From positions 7,332,501 to 7,396,500 of the forward strand of contig NZ_CP012670.1 in NCBI RefSeq assembly GCF_004135735.1: DNA of 64,000 nucleotides, read 5' to 3'. Source of the stretch: Sorangium cellulosum. GTDB taxonomy: Bacteria; Myxococcota_A; Polyangia; Polyangiales; Polyangiaceae. The translations under genes were made by a program, and so were the position numbers. How positions within the stretch are numbered: position 1 is the stretch's first letter; each line of letters opens with the position of its first letter. The notes under the pieces were generated by a model, which made no database searches, was not told where the DNA came from, and saw only the letters and a program-made list of their open reading frames with translations. Below, piece by piece: positions 8,327-16,760 of the stretch.

Positions 8327-9664
8327 TTATACCGCGCCCGCCGCCGGCGGCGCCGGCTCGCCGAGCAGCTCCGCGCGGAGCGCGCCGGGCATCGCCGCCG
8401 CCTCGTCCGGGCGGAGCAGCCCGTCGCCGTGGAAGATCGACGCCGAGAGGCGCCCGCCGAAGCGGCTGAAGATGACCTGGAACCCGGGCGGCGTGACCAC
8501 GGCGGGCAGCGGGTACGCCGACACCACGGGGAGCCCCGCGAACCGCTCCACCGCGACCGCGCCCGGGTTCGAGACGATCAGCGAGGCGAGCTCGCCGCCG
8601 AACGGCTGGTCGCCGAGCCAGCGGTACACCGGCCCGGGGAGCCAGCGGGCGAGGTCGAGCGCGGCCACCATCGCGAGGTCGAGCTTGTCGCGCACCATCG
8701 CGCGCTGCTGCTCGGCCAGGGAAGCCACCGCGCGGGCGTCGTCGTAGAGCTCGTCGCGGCGCAGCGAGAGCAGCACCATCGTGAGGTGGTTGCCGAAGAG
8801 CCGACGCGCGCCCCCCTTGGGGTCGAGCGACAGCGGGAGCGGGACCACGTGGTGCGGCGGGGCGAAGCCGCGGCGGACGAGCGCCCGGTCGGCCAGCCGG
8901 GTCGCCGCGATCAGCATGAGGCTCGACTCGGCGAGCCGCGCGCGCTGCCGCACCCGGAGGTCGAAGGCGCGGGTCTCCTCCGCCGAGAGCACGAGCCGGA
9001 GGACGCGCGAGGCCGTGGGCCGGACCCCGGGGCAGGCGCGCGCGAGCGAGAGGATGGGCGCGCGGCCGAGCGCGAGCGCGTGCTCCTTGTACGCGCGCGC
9101 GAGCGCGAGCCGCGCGTCGCGATCCAGGCCCGAGAGGAGGCGCTCGGGGCTGTCGTGCCGCTCCTGCCGCGGCGGCGCCTCGTCCGGCGCGTCGCCGCTG
9201 CCGGAGCCGAGCCAGGCGACGAGCCGATCCGCGCCCCTGCCGTCCGTCAGCGCGTGATGGTGACGGAGCACGACCGTGTCCCCGGCCCCCGCCCCGCGCA
9301 GGACGTCGATCGCCCATGGCCGCTCCCCGGAGACCCGGTCCGCGAGCAGCGCCTCGACGCGCGCTTCGCGCTCGCGCTCTCCCGATACCTCGATGAGGCG
9401 CGGCGCCGGCGCCCGCCGGTGATGATCGACGACCCAGCGGGGCCGCCCCGCCCGCCCGAGCAGGCTGTTGTCGAGCCGGAAGCGGAGCTCGGGTACCTCC
9501 CGCGTCGCGCGCTCGAGGCGCGCCGCGAGCCGCGCCATGTCGAGGCGGCCGTCGAGCTCGAGCACGAACAGGCAGTGATTGCCGGCCTGGCCACGCGACC
9601 GCATGGCGCGATCGTTCATGAGGTGAAAGAAGTCGATGCCCCCGAGCAGGACGGTCGATGTCAT
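8327..9664 (-). CDS. WS/DGAT-type O-acyltransferase
   Basis: A 445-residue member of the wax ester synthase/diacylglycerol acyltransferase family, related to condensation domains. The catalytic motif HHxxxDG is present as HHALTDG (His136, His137, Asp141, Gly142). Other family signatures are LGGIDFFHLMND at the N-terminus, MVLLSLRRDELYDDARAVASLAEQQRAM, and LIVSNPGAV near the C-terminus. Such enzymes join an acyl-CoA to an alcohol, making wax esters or acylglycerols, or act as tailoring acyltransferases. The ATG at 9664 precedes the conserved N-terminus closely. Coupling with the halogenase-like gene 11 bp downstream suggests a modified lipid or small metabolite. The 300-bp upstream gap contains a dispersed repeat. 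Confidence 0.85.
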   Translation of the reverse strand: MTSTVLLGGIDFFHLMNDRAMRSRGQAGNHCLFVLELDGRLDMARLAARLERATREVPELRFRLDNSLLGRAGRPRWVVDHHRRAPAPRLIEVSGEREREARVEALLADRVSGERPWAIDVLRGAGAGDTVVLRHHHALTDGRGADRLVAWLGSGSGDAPDEAPPRQERHDSPERLLSGLDRDARLALARAYKEHALALGRAPILSLARACPGVRPTASRVLRLVLSAEETRAFDLRVRQRARLAESSLMLIAATRLADRALVRRGFAPPHHVVPLPLSLDPKGGARRLFGNHLTMVLLSLRRDELYDDARAVASLAEQQRAMVRDKLDLAMVAALDLARWLPGPVYRWLGDQPFGGELASLIVSNPGAVAVERFAGLPVVSAYPLPAVVTPPGFQVIFSRFGGRLSASIFHGDGLLRPDEAAAMPGALRAELLGEPAPPAAGAV

Positions 9665-9765
9665 GATCTCCGCGAAGCGCCGCCGTCAGGTGGAGGCGCC
9701 GGCGACCGTAGCAGCCACACCGGCCGCACGACAGCGCCCGGAGGCCAGGGCCCGCCCGCCCGCGG

Positions 9766-9905
9766 GGGTGGGGTACTTGCCCTCCTGCGGGGACACCGGA
9801 GCCGCCAAGGCGCCATAAAACTCCAAGATCTTTGTGTTTTTCTCGGCGTCCTCGGTGCCTTGGCGGTTCAAAAGACCCCACCGTCAGCCAAGGTACCCCA
9901 CCACC
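9766..9905. repeat. dispersed intergenic element, copy A
   Basis: About 140 bp bounded by inverted GGTGGGGTAC-like (9768-9777) and GTACCCCACC (9894-9903) ends. Inside is a second inverted pair, GCCGCCAAGGCGCC (9801-9814) with GGTGCCTTGGCGGT (9854-9867), around an A/T-rich centre that includes AAGATCTTTGTGTTTTTC. The same sequence recurs in reverse orientation at 56521-56655, about 85-90% identical by eye. It fills most of the gap upstream of the acyltransferase gene. Similar GGCGTCCTTGGCG-type phrases are familiar from intergenic DNA of unrelated bacteria, but I cannot verify that here. Confidence 0.85.
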
Positions 9906-9955
9906 CAGGGGCGGGGTACGTAGCAATCCACACGGTGATTCGATTACATGCTTAG

Positions 9956-9970
9956 ATTCACCCCGTGAAT
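9956..9970. promoter_or_regulatory. palindrome ATTCAC-CCC-GTGAAT over the LysR start codon
   Basis: A perfect 6-bp inverted repeat with a 3-base spacer; the GTG start codon (9965-9967) forms part of the right arm. It contains the T-N11-A pattern of LysR boxes. The position suggests autorepression of the regulator. Whether it also controls the acyltransferase 290 bp away is unclear. Confidence 0.45.
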
Positions 9971-10903
9971 CTTGCAGCCATCGACGTCAACCTCGTGATC
10001 GCGCTCGACGCCTTGCTGCGCGAGCGCAACGTCACGTACGCGGCCCGCCGGATGGGCCTGAGCCAGCCCGCGATGAGCCACGCGCTGACGCGGCTGCGCG
10101 AGCTCTTCTCCGACCCGTTGCTCGTGCGGGTCGGCCGGCGGATGGCGCTGTCGCCGCGCGCCGAGGCGATGATCCCGCAGGTCGCGTCGATCATGCAGGA
10201 GCTCTCGGGCCTCTTCGGCATGGAGACGCCGCCCTTCGATCCCGCGACGACCCCCCGCGCCTTCCGGATCGCCGCGGCGGAGTACGTGGACCTCGTCCTC
10301 CTCGCGAAGCTCAACGCGGCGCTCGCGCAGGGCGGCAAGAACCTCTCGCTCCACCTGCTCCCCCTCGACGCGCGCGCCGCCGACGCGGTCCGGAGCGGCG
10401 ACGTCGATCTCGCGATCGGCGCCTTCGCGGCGGACGCCCTCCCCTCCGGCGTGAGCCGCGAGGAGCTCTTCGAGGATCGCTTCGTCGGGCTCGCCCGCGC
10501 GAGCCACCCGAAGGCGCGCGGGCGCGTCGACCTCGACACCTACGCCGCCCTCGAGCACGTGACCGTCCCCCGGCAGGGCGCGCACGACGGGGTCGCCGAC
10601 GATCTCATCGCGGCGCGCGGCGTCCAGCGCCGCGCGGTCATGACCGTGTCGCACGTGCTCCTCGTGCCGCACGTCGTCGCGGGCTCGGACCACGTGGCGA
10701 CCGTGGCCACGCGCATCGGCAGGGCGTTCTCGAGCATGCTGCCGCTCCGCACCTTCGACCTGCCGTTCGAGCTGCCCCCCCTCCAGATCTCGATGCTGTC
10801 GAGCACCCGGACCCACAACGAGCCGGCGCAGGCGTGGCTGCGCGGCGTCGTGAACGAGGCCGTGGCGCACATGCAGGACGTGGGCCGGCGGAAGCGCGTG
10901 TGA
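9965..10903 (+). CDS. LysR family transcriptional regulator
   Basis: A 312-residue LysR-type regulator. The N-terminal winged helix-turn-helix spans residues 4-62, with LLRERNVTYAARRMGLSQPAM and SHALTRLRELFSDPLLVR typical of the NodD/SyrM-like branch. The rest (about 90-300) is a type 2 periplasmic-binding-protein fold for a co-inducer, containing DLAIGAFAADALPSGVSREELFED. The GTG start is chosen because translation then begins MNLAAIDVNLVIALDALL, the canonical family start. It is divergent from the acyltransferase/halogenase operon, the classic arrangement for its regulator. The effector is unknown. Confidence 0.92.
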   Translation: MNLAAIDVNLVIALDALLRERNVTYAARRMGLSQPAMSHALTRLRELFSDPLLVRVGRRMALSPRAEAMIPQVASIMQELSGLFGMETPPFDPATTPRAFRIAAAEYVDLVLLAKLNAALAQGGKNLSLHLLPLDARAADAVRSGDVDLAIGAFAADALPSGVSREELFEDRFVGLARASHPKARGRVDLDTYAALEHVTVPRQGAHDGVADDLIAARGVQRRAVMTVSHVLLVPHVVAGSDHVATVATRIGRAFSSMLPLRTFDLPFELPPLQISMLSSTRTHNEPAQAWLRGVVNEAVAHMQDVGRRKRV

Positions 10904-10913
10904 CGACGCCGCG

Positions 10914-11042
10914 CCCGGCCCCGGGGGGTGGGCCCGCAGGGGGCTCACCTCCGGGGCTTGCGTTCCGGCGAGCCCCTCTTGTGGCTCGCCTGCACTCCAG
11001 CCCCTCCGGTGAGCCCCCTGCGGGCCCACCCCCGGAGCCGGG
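10914..11042. repeat. covarying hairpin element, copy 1
   Basis: The outer arms 10924-10949 and 11008-11033 pair perfectly over 26 bp and, with one bulged G and a small mismatch, extend to about 10914 and 11042. Inward come a TCC/TCC internal loop, the stem GGGGCT/AGCCCC, a second internal loop TGCGTTCC/TGCACTCC, and an apical stem GGCGAGCC/GGCTCGCC (10967-10974, 10983-10990) with an 8-base loop. The same core recurs at 27474-27607 and 53698-53831 with different outer arms. It separates the convergent LysR and pilQ genes, ending just before the pilQ stop codon, so it may act as a bidirectional terminator or structured 3' end. Confidence 0.9.
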
Positions 11043-11043
11043 G

Positions 11044-13428
11044 CTACCGGCCGAGCGCCTCGGCGCGGTTCACGATGCGCGGGGTGAGGAAGATGACGAG
11101 CTCGCTGCGGGTGTCGCTCGCGCGGCGCCGCTGGAAGAGCATGCCGAGGATGGGGATGTCCCCGAAGAACGGCACCTGATCGAGGTTGCGGCCGGTGTTG
11201 CGGGTGAAGATCCCGCCGATCACCGCCGTGTGCCCGTCCATGATCAGGAGATCGGTCTCCGCCTCGCGCTTCAGGATGGTGGGGTCGCCGCGCGCCGAGG
11301 TCTGGTTGAAGTCCGGCTCGTCGCGGTTGATCTTCACGTGCATCGCGACGCTGCCGTCCGACGTGACGTGCGGCCTGACGAGCAGCTGGAGCTTGGCCTC
11401 CTGGAACGTCGTCTGCACGCCCTGGGCGCTGATCTGCGAGAACGGGATCAGCGTGCCCTGGCTGATCCGGGCCTCGCGGTTGTCGAGCGTGAGGATGCGC
11501 GGGCTCGACACGATCCGCAGCATGCCGCTCGCCTCGGCCGCGGAGAGCCGGACCGCGAGGTTCACGGTGTTGTTGATCGACCCGAGCGTGAAGCCGAGCG
11601 CGCCGCCCTGCCCGGTGCCGACCGTCGCGGGCAGGTTCACCGCGAAGTTCGGGTTCGCGACCTGGTTCGCGAACGGCGAGAGGCCGGCCGTCGGCGTGTT
11701 CGAGTCGGACGCGCCGCCGGTGAGGCCGATGGCCGAGGGGAACACGAGCCCGGTCGGGTTGCCCGTCGCCGCGCTGAAGGTGCCGTCGCCGCCCCACTGG
11801 ATACCGACGTCGCGCAGGTAGCGGCTCGTCGCCTCCACCACGCGCGCCTCGATCAGGACCTGCGGGGTCTGCGTGTCGAGCGAGCGCACGAGCTCCTCGA
11901 TCTGGTTCAGGTTGCCCGCGACGTCCCGCGCGATGAGCACGTTGGTGCGCTCGTCGACCGCGAGCGAGCCGCGCGGCGACAGGAGGTCCTTCGAGCGATC
12001 CTGGAGGTCCCTCGCGTCCGCGTAGTTGATCGGGATGAGCCGCGTCTCCACGGGGGCGAGCTGGAGCTCGCTCTTGCGCCGCGCGATCGCGAGCTCCCGC
12101 TCCTTGTTGAGATCGGCGATCGGGGCGACGCGGATCATGTTGCCCTGCCGGACCATGCCGAGCCCCTTGGCCTGGAGCACCGTCTCGAGCGCCTGGTCCC
12201 ACGGGACGTTGCGCATCCGGATGGTGACCGTCCCGCTCACGTTGTCGGCGGTCACGATGTTGACCCGCCCGACGTCGGAGATCAGCCGGAGGACGTTGTG
12301 GATGTCCGCGTCCTTCAGATCCAGGTCGATGCGCCGCCCCGTGAAGCGCCGCTGCTGCCCGGCGAGCGCGGGCGTGAAGGCGCCGGCCTGGTCGGGCTCG
12401 GCGATCGACTCCCGGGCGTCCGTCGCGAGGTGGGGGCCGTGCCCGGCCTCGCCGGGCGCCTCGGCCGGCCCCCCGAACGAGGTCTCCACCCGGGGCGCCC
12501 CGAGGTCGAGGGGCTCCTCGCGCGCGATCGTGCGCGTCCGCCGCGCCGCGCCCCCGTCGGCGCCGACGCCCGAGAGGCTCGACGGCAAGGCCCCGCGGGC
12601 CACGTTGAGCACGAGCGCGTTGCCCTCGCGCGCGAGCGCGCCCTGCGCGCCATCGACCTGCTCGACCTCCACGACGACCCTCGAGCCGTCGCTGTTGCGC
12701 CGGAACGTCGAGATCGCCCGCACCGGGCCGCCGAAGGCGCCGACGTCGAGCTTGCGCTGCAAGGCGTCGGGGAGCCGGACGCCGCTGAGCTCGATGACGC
12801 GGCGGCCGCCCTTGCCGGTCGACTCGCGGTAGCTCGGGATCGACGAGAGCTCGATGATGACCCGATCGAGCGTCGCCTGGTGCTCGAACCGCACGTCGGT
12901 GATCGCCGCCGGCTCGCGCGACGGCGCCGCCGCGCCGGGGCCGCTCGGCGCCCGCGGCGCCATGGGCGCGGTCGCATCCGCGGCCGCGAGCTCGACCACG
13001 AGCGCGCCCCGCTCGGCGCGGATCCGGTAGGCCGCGGGGCGCGCGAGCTGCACGAGCACCCGCGTCGTGCGCCCGGCCGCCTCGCCGAACCCCTGGGTCA
13101 TCACCCCCGCCACGATCGCGTTGCCGCGCGTGATCGCGCCGGGAGCCCCGCGCACCTCGGCGCCCTCGAGGTGGATGAGGAGCCGCTTGCCGCCGTCCGC
13201 GACCTGCGCCGAGAAGCGCGGCGCGCCGCTCGTCGCGACCACGATCTCGGCCCTGTCCTCCGCCGGCGCCGTGAGCCTCACGTCGCTGACCTGGATCGGC
13301 GCGGCGGCGGATGCGTCTCCCGCAGGAGCGCCGAGGCTCAACATCACCCCGAGCGCCGCGGCACGGCGGAGCGCGCCCCGCTTCGGAAGCGCGCCCCGCT
13401 TCGGGCGACAGTCTCGATTGCTCTTCAT
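11044..13428 (-). CDS. pilQ: type IV pilus secretin PilQ
   Basis: A 794-residue outer-membrane secretin forming the gated pore through which the pilus is extruded. The ATG at 13428 is chosen because GGGAG lies 4 bases upstream and a signal peptide follows (basic MKSNRDCRPKRG, hydrophobic AALGVMLSLGAPAG, cleavage near ASA). The N-terminal half carries AMIN-like beta domains binding peptidoglycan (IQVSDVRLTAPAEDRAEIVV and a second at IELSGVRLPDALQRKLDV). Then come an STN-like domain (IDLDLKDADIHNVLRLISDV), an N1-type domain, and the secretin domain with VLIEARVVEATSRYLRDVGI and GHTAVIGGIF near the C-terminus. It is last in pilMNOPQ, 88 bp after pilP, and is followed at once by a hairpin element. 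Confidence 0.96.
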   Translation of the reverse strand: MKSNRDCRPKRGALPKRGALRRAAALGVMLSLGAPAGDASAAAPIQVSDVRLTAPAEDRAEIVVATSGAPRFSAQVADGGKRLLIHLEGAEVRGAPGAITRGNAIVAGVMTQGFGEAAGRTTRVLVQLARPAAYRIRAERGALVVELAAADATAPMAPRAPSGPGAAAPSREPAAITDVRFEHQATLDRVIIELSSIPSYRESTGKGGRRVIELSGVRLPDALQRKLDVGAFGGPVRAISTFRRNSDGSRVVVEVEQVDGAQGALAREGNALVLNVARGALPSSLSGVGADGGAARRTRTIAREEPLDLGAPRVETSFGGPAEAPGEAGHGPHLATDARESIAEPDQAGAFTPALAGQQRRFTGRRIDLDLKDADIHNVLRLISDVGRVNIVTADNVSGTVTIRMRNVPWDQALETVLQAKGLGMVRQGNMIRVAPIADLNKERELAIARRKSELQLAPVETRLIPINYADARDLQDRSKDLLSPRGSLAVDERTNVLIARDVAGNLNQIEELVRSLDTQTPQVLIEARVVEATSRYLRDVGIQWGGDGTFSAATGNPTGLVFPSAIGLTGGASDSNTPTAGLSPFANQVANPNFAVNLPATVGTGQGGALGFTLGSINNTVNLAVRLSAAEASGMLRIVSSPRILTLDNREARISQGTLIPFSQISAQGVQTTFQEAKLQLLVRPHVTSDGSVAMHVKINRDEPDFNQTSARGDPTILKREAETDLLIMDGHTAVIGGIFTRNTGRNLDQVPFFGDIPILGMLFQRRRASDTRSELVIFLTPRIVNRAEALGR

Positions 13429-13432
13429 TGCA

Positions 13433-13437
13433 CTCCC
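13433..13437 (-). promoter_or_regulatory. ribosome binding site that fixes the pilQ start
   Basis: Minus-strand GGGAG ends 4 bases before the ATG at 13428. The frame is open further upstream, but no comparable site precedes the other possible starts. Confidence 0.6.
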
Positions 13438-13516
13438 GCTTCGCGGTGACGCGAGATCTGCGTCACGCTGCCGGGAAGCTACTTCGGGTGCCCGACGCGG
13501 GCCCAATTCGTGGCGT

Positions 13517-14167
13517 TCAGGGCGCGCCGAAGGCCGGCTCGTTCGCCTCGCCGAGCGGCCTCAGCGCGATCACGCGCGTGGTCGGCGGGATCTCCGGGTG
13601 CGACGGGTCCTCGCGGATGAAGACGACGTCGGAGTCGCGGATGCGATCGACGCGCCAGTTCACGGCGACGTCGACGCCGGTCGGCCCGCCGGAGTGCACG
13701 ATCTCGGCCTTGCCGACGAAATCGCCCACCTTCACCACCCACCCGAGCCCCGTCGGATCGGTGAGCAGCGCGCGGGCGGGCGCGCGCGAGACCACGCCGA
13801 CCAGCTTGAGCTCGTCGAGCGCGAAGCGGTCCACGAGGACCTGCCGCTGGATCGTGACCCGCCCCCTGGCCTGCGTCGCGAAGAGCGACTCGAAGCTCCG
13901 GAACGGGTCGCGGCTCCTGTCGCTCTCGGTGAAGTCGGCCTCCTGGAACTCGCGGAGCGGCAGCGGCGGCATCTCGGGCGCGCCGGCGTCCGCGGCCGCG
14001 CCGGTCGCGCCCGGGGCGGCCGCGCGCGGCGGCGAGGAGGTGACCGCGGTCGCGGCCTTGCCGGCCGGCTTCTTCGTGGGGGCGACCGCCGGCTCGTCCT
14101 CGCACCCCGCGAGCGCGAGGGCCGCGGTCGCCGCGAGGGCGAGCAGCAGCTTCCTGCCGGCGCTCAC
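13517..14167 (-). CDS. pilP: type IV pilus lipoprotein PilP
   Basis: A 216-residue inner-membrane lipoprotein linking PilNO to PilQ. The GTG start at 14167 overlaps the pilO stop (GTGA) and is preceded by GGAGGT. The signal peptide ends in the lipobox LALAGC (Cys22), followed by an Ala/Pro-rich linker to about residue 85. The folded PilP domain has RDPFRSFESLF, the conserved FALDELKLVGVVS, and ALLTDPTGLGWVVKVGDFVGK. The frame is open well upstream, but that stretch lies inside pilO in another frame and is not PilP-like. Neighbours pilO and pilQ confirm the assignment. Confidence 0.95.
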   Translation of the reverse strand: MSAGRKLLLALAATAALALAGCEDEPAVAPTKKPAGKAATAVTSSPPRAAAPGATGAAADAGAPEMPPLPLREFQEADFTESDRSRDPFRSFESLFATQARGRVTIQRQVLVDRFALDELKLVGVVSRAPARALLTDPTGLGWVVKVGDFVGKAEIVHSGGPTGVDVAVNWRVDRIRDSDVVFIREDPSHPEIPPTTRVIALRPLGEANEPAFGAP

Positions 14168-14802
14168 CGGACACCTCCGCCGCGCCGCGGCCTCACGCCG
14201 CTCGTCGGCGTCTCCCCCGCGCGCACGGCGCGGAACGCGGTGGCGAGGCACTCCACCTCGACCTGCACGTCGCTGCCCTCGACCTTGGGGTTCTTGATCT
14301 GGACCTCCTCGAGGTTGATGATGCGGTCGAGCCGCCCCACGCCGTGGAAGAACTTCGCGACCTGGTGGAACTTCCCGGTGAGCGTCAGCTTCATCGGCAC
14401 CTTGGAGAAGAACTCCTGCGGGATCTCCTCGGTGGGGCTCCACGAGGTCAGGTTGACGCCGGAGACCGTGGCGACGCCCTGGACCGCGGAGAGGAACGCC
14501 GGCGTCTCCGACTCGTCGGGCAGGATCTTCTTCTGCTCGCGGCTGAGCTGCTCGCGCCGGGTCTTCTCGTCGAGATCCTTCTGGTAGGCGGCCTTCGACG
14601 CCTGCGCCTTGGTGAGCTCCGCCTGGAGCGACTGCTGCTGCTGCGTGGCGCTCGCGATCTGGGAGTCGACGTCGGCGTAGAAGCCGACGAAGTAGAGGAT
14701 GCCGACGAGCGCCGCGAAGAGCGCGCCGACCCCGAACTTGGCGAGCGGCGGCAGCCGGTCGAGCGCCGACCCGGCCTGCGCGGGATTGGGCTTCGTGGCC
14801 AT
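14164..14802 (-). CDS. pilO: type IV pilus alignment protein PilO
   Basis: A 212-residue bitopic inner-membrane protein that heterodimerises with PilN. One membrane segment (about residues 26-45, FGVGALFAALVGILYFVGFY) is followed by a coiled coil (ATQQQQSLQAELTKAQASKA and beyond) and a ferredoxin-like periplasmic domain with VPMKLTLTGKFHQVAKFFHG and IINLEEVQIKNP. The ATG start overlaps the pilN stop by one base (TGATG) and its own TGA overlaps the pilP GTG, so translation is coupled on both sides. Confidence 0.95.
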   Translation of the reverse strand: MATKPNPAQAGSALDRLPPLAKFGVGALFAALVGILYFVGFYADVDSQIASATQQQQSLQAELTKAQASKAAYQKDLDEKTRREQLSREQKKILPDESETPAFLSAVQGVATVSGVNLTSWSPTEEIPQEFFSKVPMKLTLTGKFHQVAKFFHGVGRLDRIINLEEVQIKNPKVEGSDVQVEVECLATAFRAVRAGETPTSGVRPRRGGGVR

Positions 14803-15446
14803 CAGTACCTCACCTTGAGCTGCAGCGCGAACGAGACGAGCTCGAGCCGCGAGGCCTTCTCGTTCTCCTTCTTCCCCGGGAGGAGCTGCACGTCGTAGAA
14901 GTACGACGACAGCTTCAGCCGCTGGGCGAGCTCGTAGACGTCGGTGCCGTCGCGCGCGAGCCCCTCGATGCGCACGGTCCGCTCCGACTCCACGTAGCTC
15001 GTGAGCCAGAGCCGCCGGCTGTCCCACGAGGGGTTGTAGACGGCGAGCGGGTTCTCCTTGCGGAGCTGCGCGAGCTTGTCCGGGTCGGCGGTCGGCCCCT
15101 TGCCGTTCGTGAGCAGCTGCGCGAGCTCGATCAGGACCGCCGTCGGCCCGCTCCGCGCCGCCTGGAGCTTCGCGATCGCGTCCTCGCGCGCGCGGAGGAC
15201 CTCGAGCGCCTTCTTGATCTCCTCGTGGTTGGAGACGAGCTTGCGGATGTCCTGGATCTGGCTGTGGAGCAGCGAGTTCTTCCGCGTGTGCTCGGCGAGC
15301 TCCTCGACCTTCGTCTGGTGGAAGAGGAAGAGCGCGACGATCTCGAGGATCACGACGCCGAGCGTGACGAGGAGCCACCTCTGGCTCGCCTGGGGCGCGG
15401 CCCCCCGCGCGCCGCGCCGCTGCGGGAGCAGGTTGACGCGGATCAA
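14802..15446 (-). CDS. pilN: type IV pilus assembly protein PilN
   Basis: A 214-residue bitopic membrane protein. The cytoplasmic N-terminus MIRVNLLPQRR is the conserved INLLP motif that docks into PilM. It is followed by a membrane helix (about 23-42), a coiled coil and a periplasmic alpha/beta domain (TVRIEGLARDGTDVYELAQR). The start codon is TTG: TTGA fuses the pilN start with the pilM stop. No ATG or GTG would keep the INLLP motif at the N-terminus. The weak start probably relies on translational coupling to pilM. Confidence 0.94.
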   Translation of the reverse strand: MIRVNLLPQRRGARGAAPQASQRWLLVTLGVVILEIVALFLFHQTKVEELAEHTRKNSLLHSQIQDIRKLVSNHEEIKKALEVLRAREDAIAKLQAARSGPTAVLIELAQLLTNGKGPTADPDKLAQLRKENPLAVYNPSWDSRRLWLTSYVESERTVRIEGLARDGTDVYELAQRLKLSSYFYDVQLLPGKKENEKASRLELVSFALQLKVRY

Positions 15447-16504
15447 GAGCGCTTCTCCCGGTCCTTGCGCATCGCGAGCCCGAGCGAGACGCAGAACTGC
15501 GCCGCCCGGAGCCGGAGCAGCTCCTGGTTGACTTCCTTGGCTTCCACGGTGATGCGCTCCATCGGCTGGATGAGCTCGACGGCGACCCGGGCGCGCCGCC
15601 CGATCGCCGCCGGCAGCGCCGGCAGGTTCGACGACCCGCCGGTCAGGTAGATGCGGTGCATGTCGCCCTCACCGCTCGTGGCCAGGAAGAAGTCGAGCGA
15701 GCGCTGGATCTCGCCCGCGATCGAGTCGCACACCTGCTCGATGGTCTCGATGACCTGCGCGGGCACGCCGCCCGGGCCCGAGGTCACGCTGGCGCACTTG
15801 AACTCCTCGGCCTGCTCGAAGCTGATGCCGAGCTTCCGCTGGATCTGCTCGGTGATGTAGTTGCCGCCGTTGCCGATGTCGCGGGTGAACGCGCTGGCGC
15901 CCCGCGACACGATGTTGATCGACGCCAGGCTCGCGCCGACGTTGATGATCGCGAACGTCTGGTCCGGCGGGATGCCGCGGTTCACCTCGAACAGGTTCTG
16001 CACGGTGAACGCGTCGATGTCGACCACCATGGGCTTGAGCTTCGCGGTCCTGGCGATCTGGGTGTAGTCGTTGATCTCGTCGCGCTTGGCGGCGACGAGC
16101 AGGAGATCCATCTGCCCGGCCTCGGGGCGGCGGCGCAGGACCTCGTAGTCGACGTGCACGTCCTTGATGTCGAACGGGATGTGCTGCTCGGCCTCCCACT
16201 GGATCTGCTCGTCGAGCTCCGCGGCGGTCATCAGCGGGACCGTGATCTTGCGGATGATGACCGCCTGCCCGCTGATGCTGAGCGCGATCTCGCGCTGGCG
16301 GATCTTTGCATCCGAAAACGCGCGGCCGAGCGCCTCGACGATGGCCTGCGCGTTCATGATGTGGCCGTCGACGATGGCCTGCGGCGCGAGCGGCGCGTAG
16401 CCGAGCCGCACGAGGCCATACCCCTTACGGCTCTCCTTGATCTGAGCGATCTTGATCGCGCTCGATCCGATATCGACCCCGACCAAGTTCTTGCCTTCCG
16501 ACAT
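15443..16504 (-). CDS. pilM: type IV pilus assembly ATPase-fold protein PilM
   Basis: A 353-residue actin-like cytoplasmic protein that binds the PilN N-terminus. The ATG at 16504 gives MSEGKNLVGVDIGSSAIKIA, with the ASKHA phosphate-1 motif VGVDIGSSAIK at residues 8-18. Other actin-fold motifs are INVGASLASINIV (phosphate 2) and IYLTGGSSNLPAL (adenosine). QWEAEQHIPFDIKDV is highly characteristic of PilM. It is first in the operon, and its promoter should lie in the 256-bp gap shared with the divergent LysM gene. Purine-rich AGGACGGG ends next to ATG. Confidence 0.96.
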   Translation of the reverse strand: MSEGKNLVGVDIGSSAIKIAQIKESRKGYGLVRLGYAPLAPQAIVDGHIMNAQAIVEALGRAFSDAKIRQREIALSISGQAVIIRKITVPLMTAAELDEQIQWEAEQHIPFDIKDVHVDYEVLRRRPEAGQMDLLLVAAKRDEINDYTQIARTAKLKPMVVDIDAFTVQNLFEVNRGIPPDQTFAIINVGASLASINIVSRGASAFTRDIGNGGNYITEQIQRKLGISFEQAEEFKCASVTSGPGGVPAQVIETIEQVCDSIAGEIQRSLDFFLATSGEGDMHRIYLTGGSSNLPALPAAIGRRARVAVELIQPMERITVEAKEVNQELLRLRAAQFCVSLGLAMRKDREKRS

Positions 16505-16760
16505 CCCGTCCGTCCTGGCCCGCGCCCGCCTTGGTGAAGAAGAGCGGCCGGGCTGCGTTGCCCGGCCCTCGCCGCGCCCGATCCTTCTGATCGCTTCTGA
16601 CGAAGCTTCGCACCACCGCCGATCGCGGGGCAAAAAACCGCTTTACGCTCGCCTGGGGCCCGCCTATCGAAGCTCGAACTACGGCGCGGCGCTCCCGGTC
16701 CGGCCGGCGGCGCGCGCCAGCCCAGGGTAGCACCGTCCGGGCCTCGGTCGTCGGGCACGG

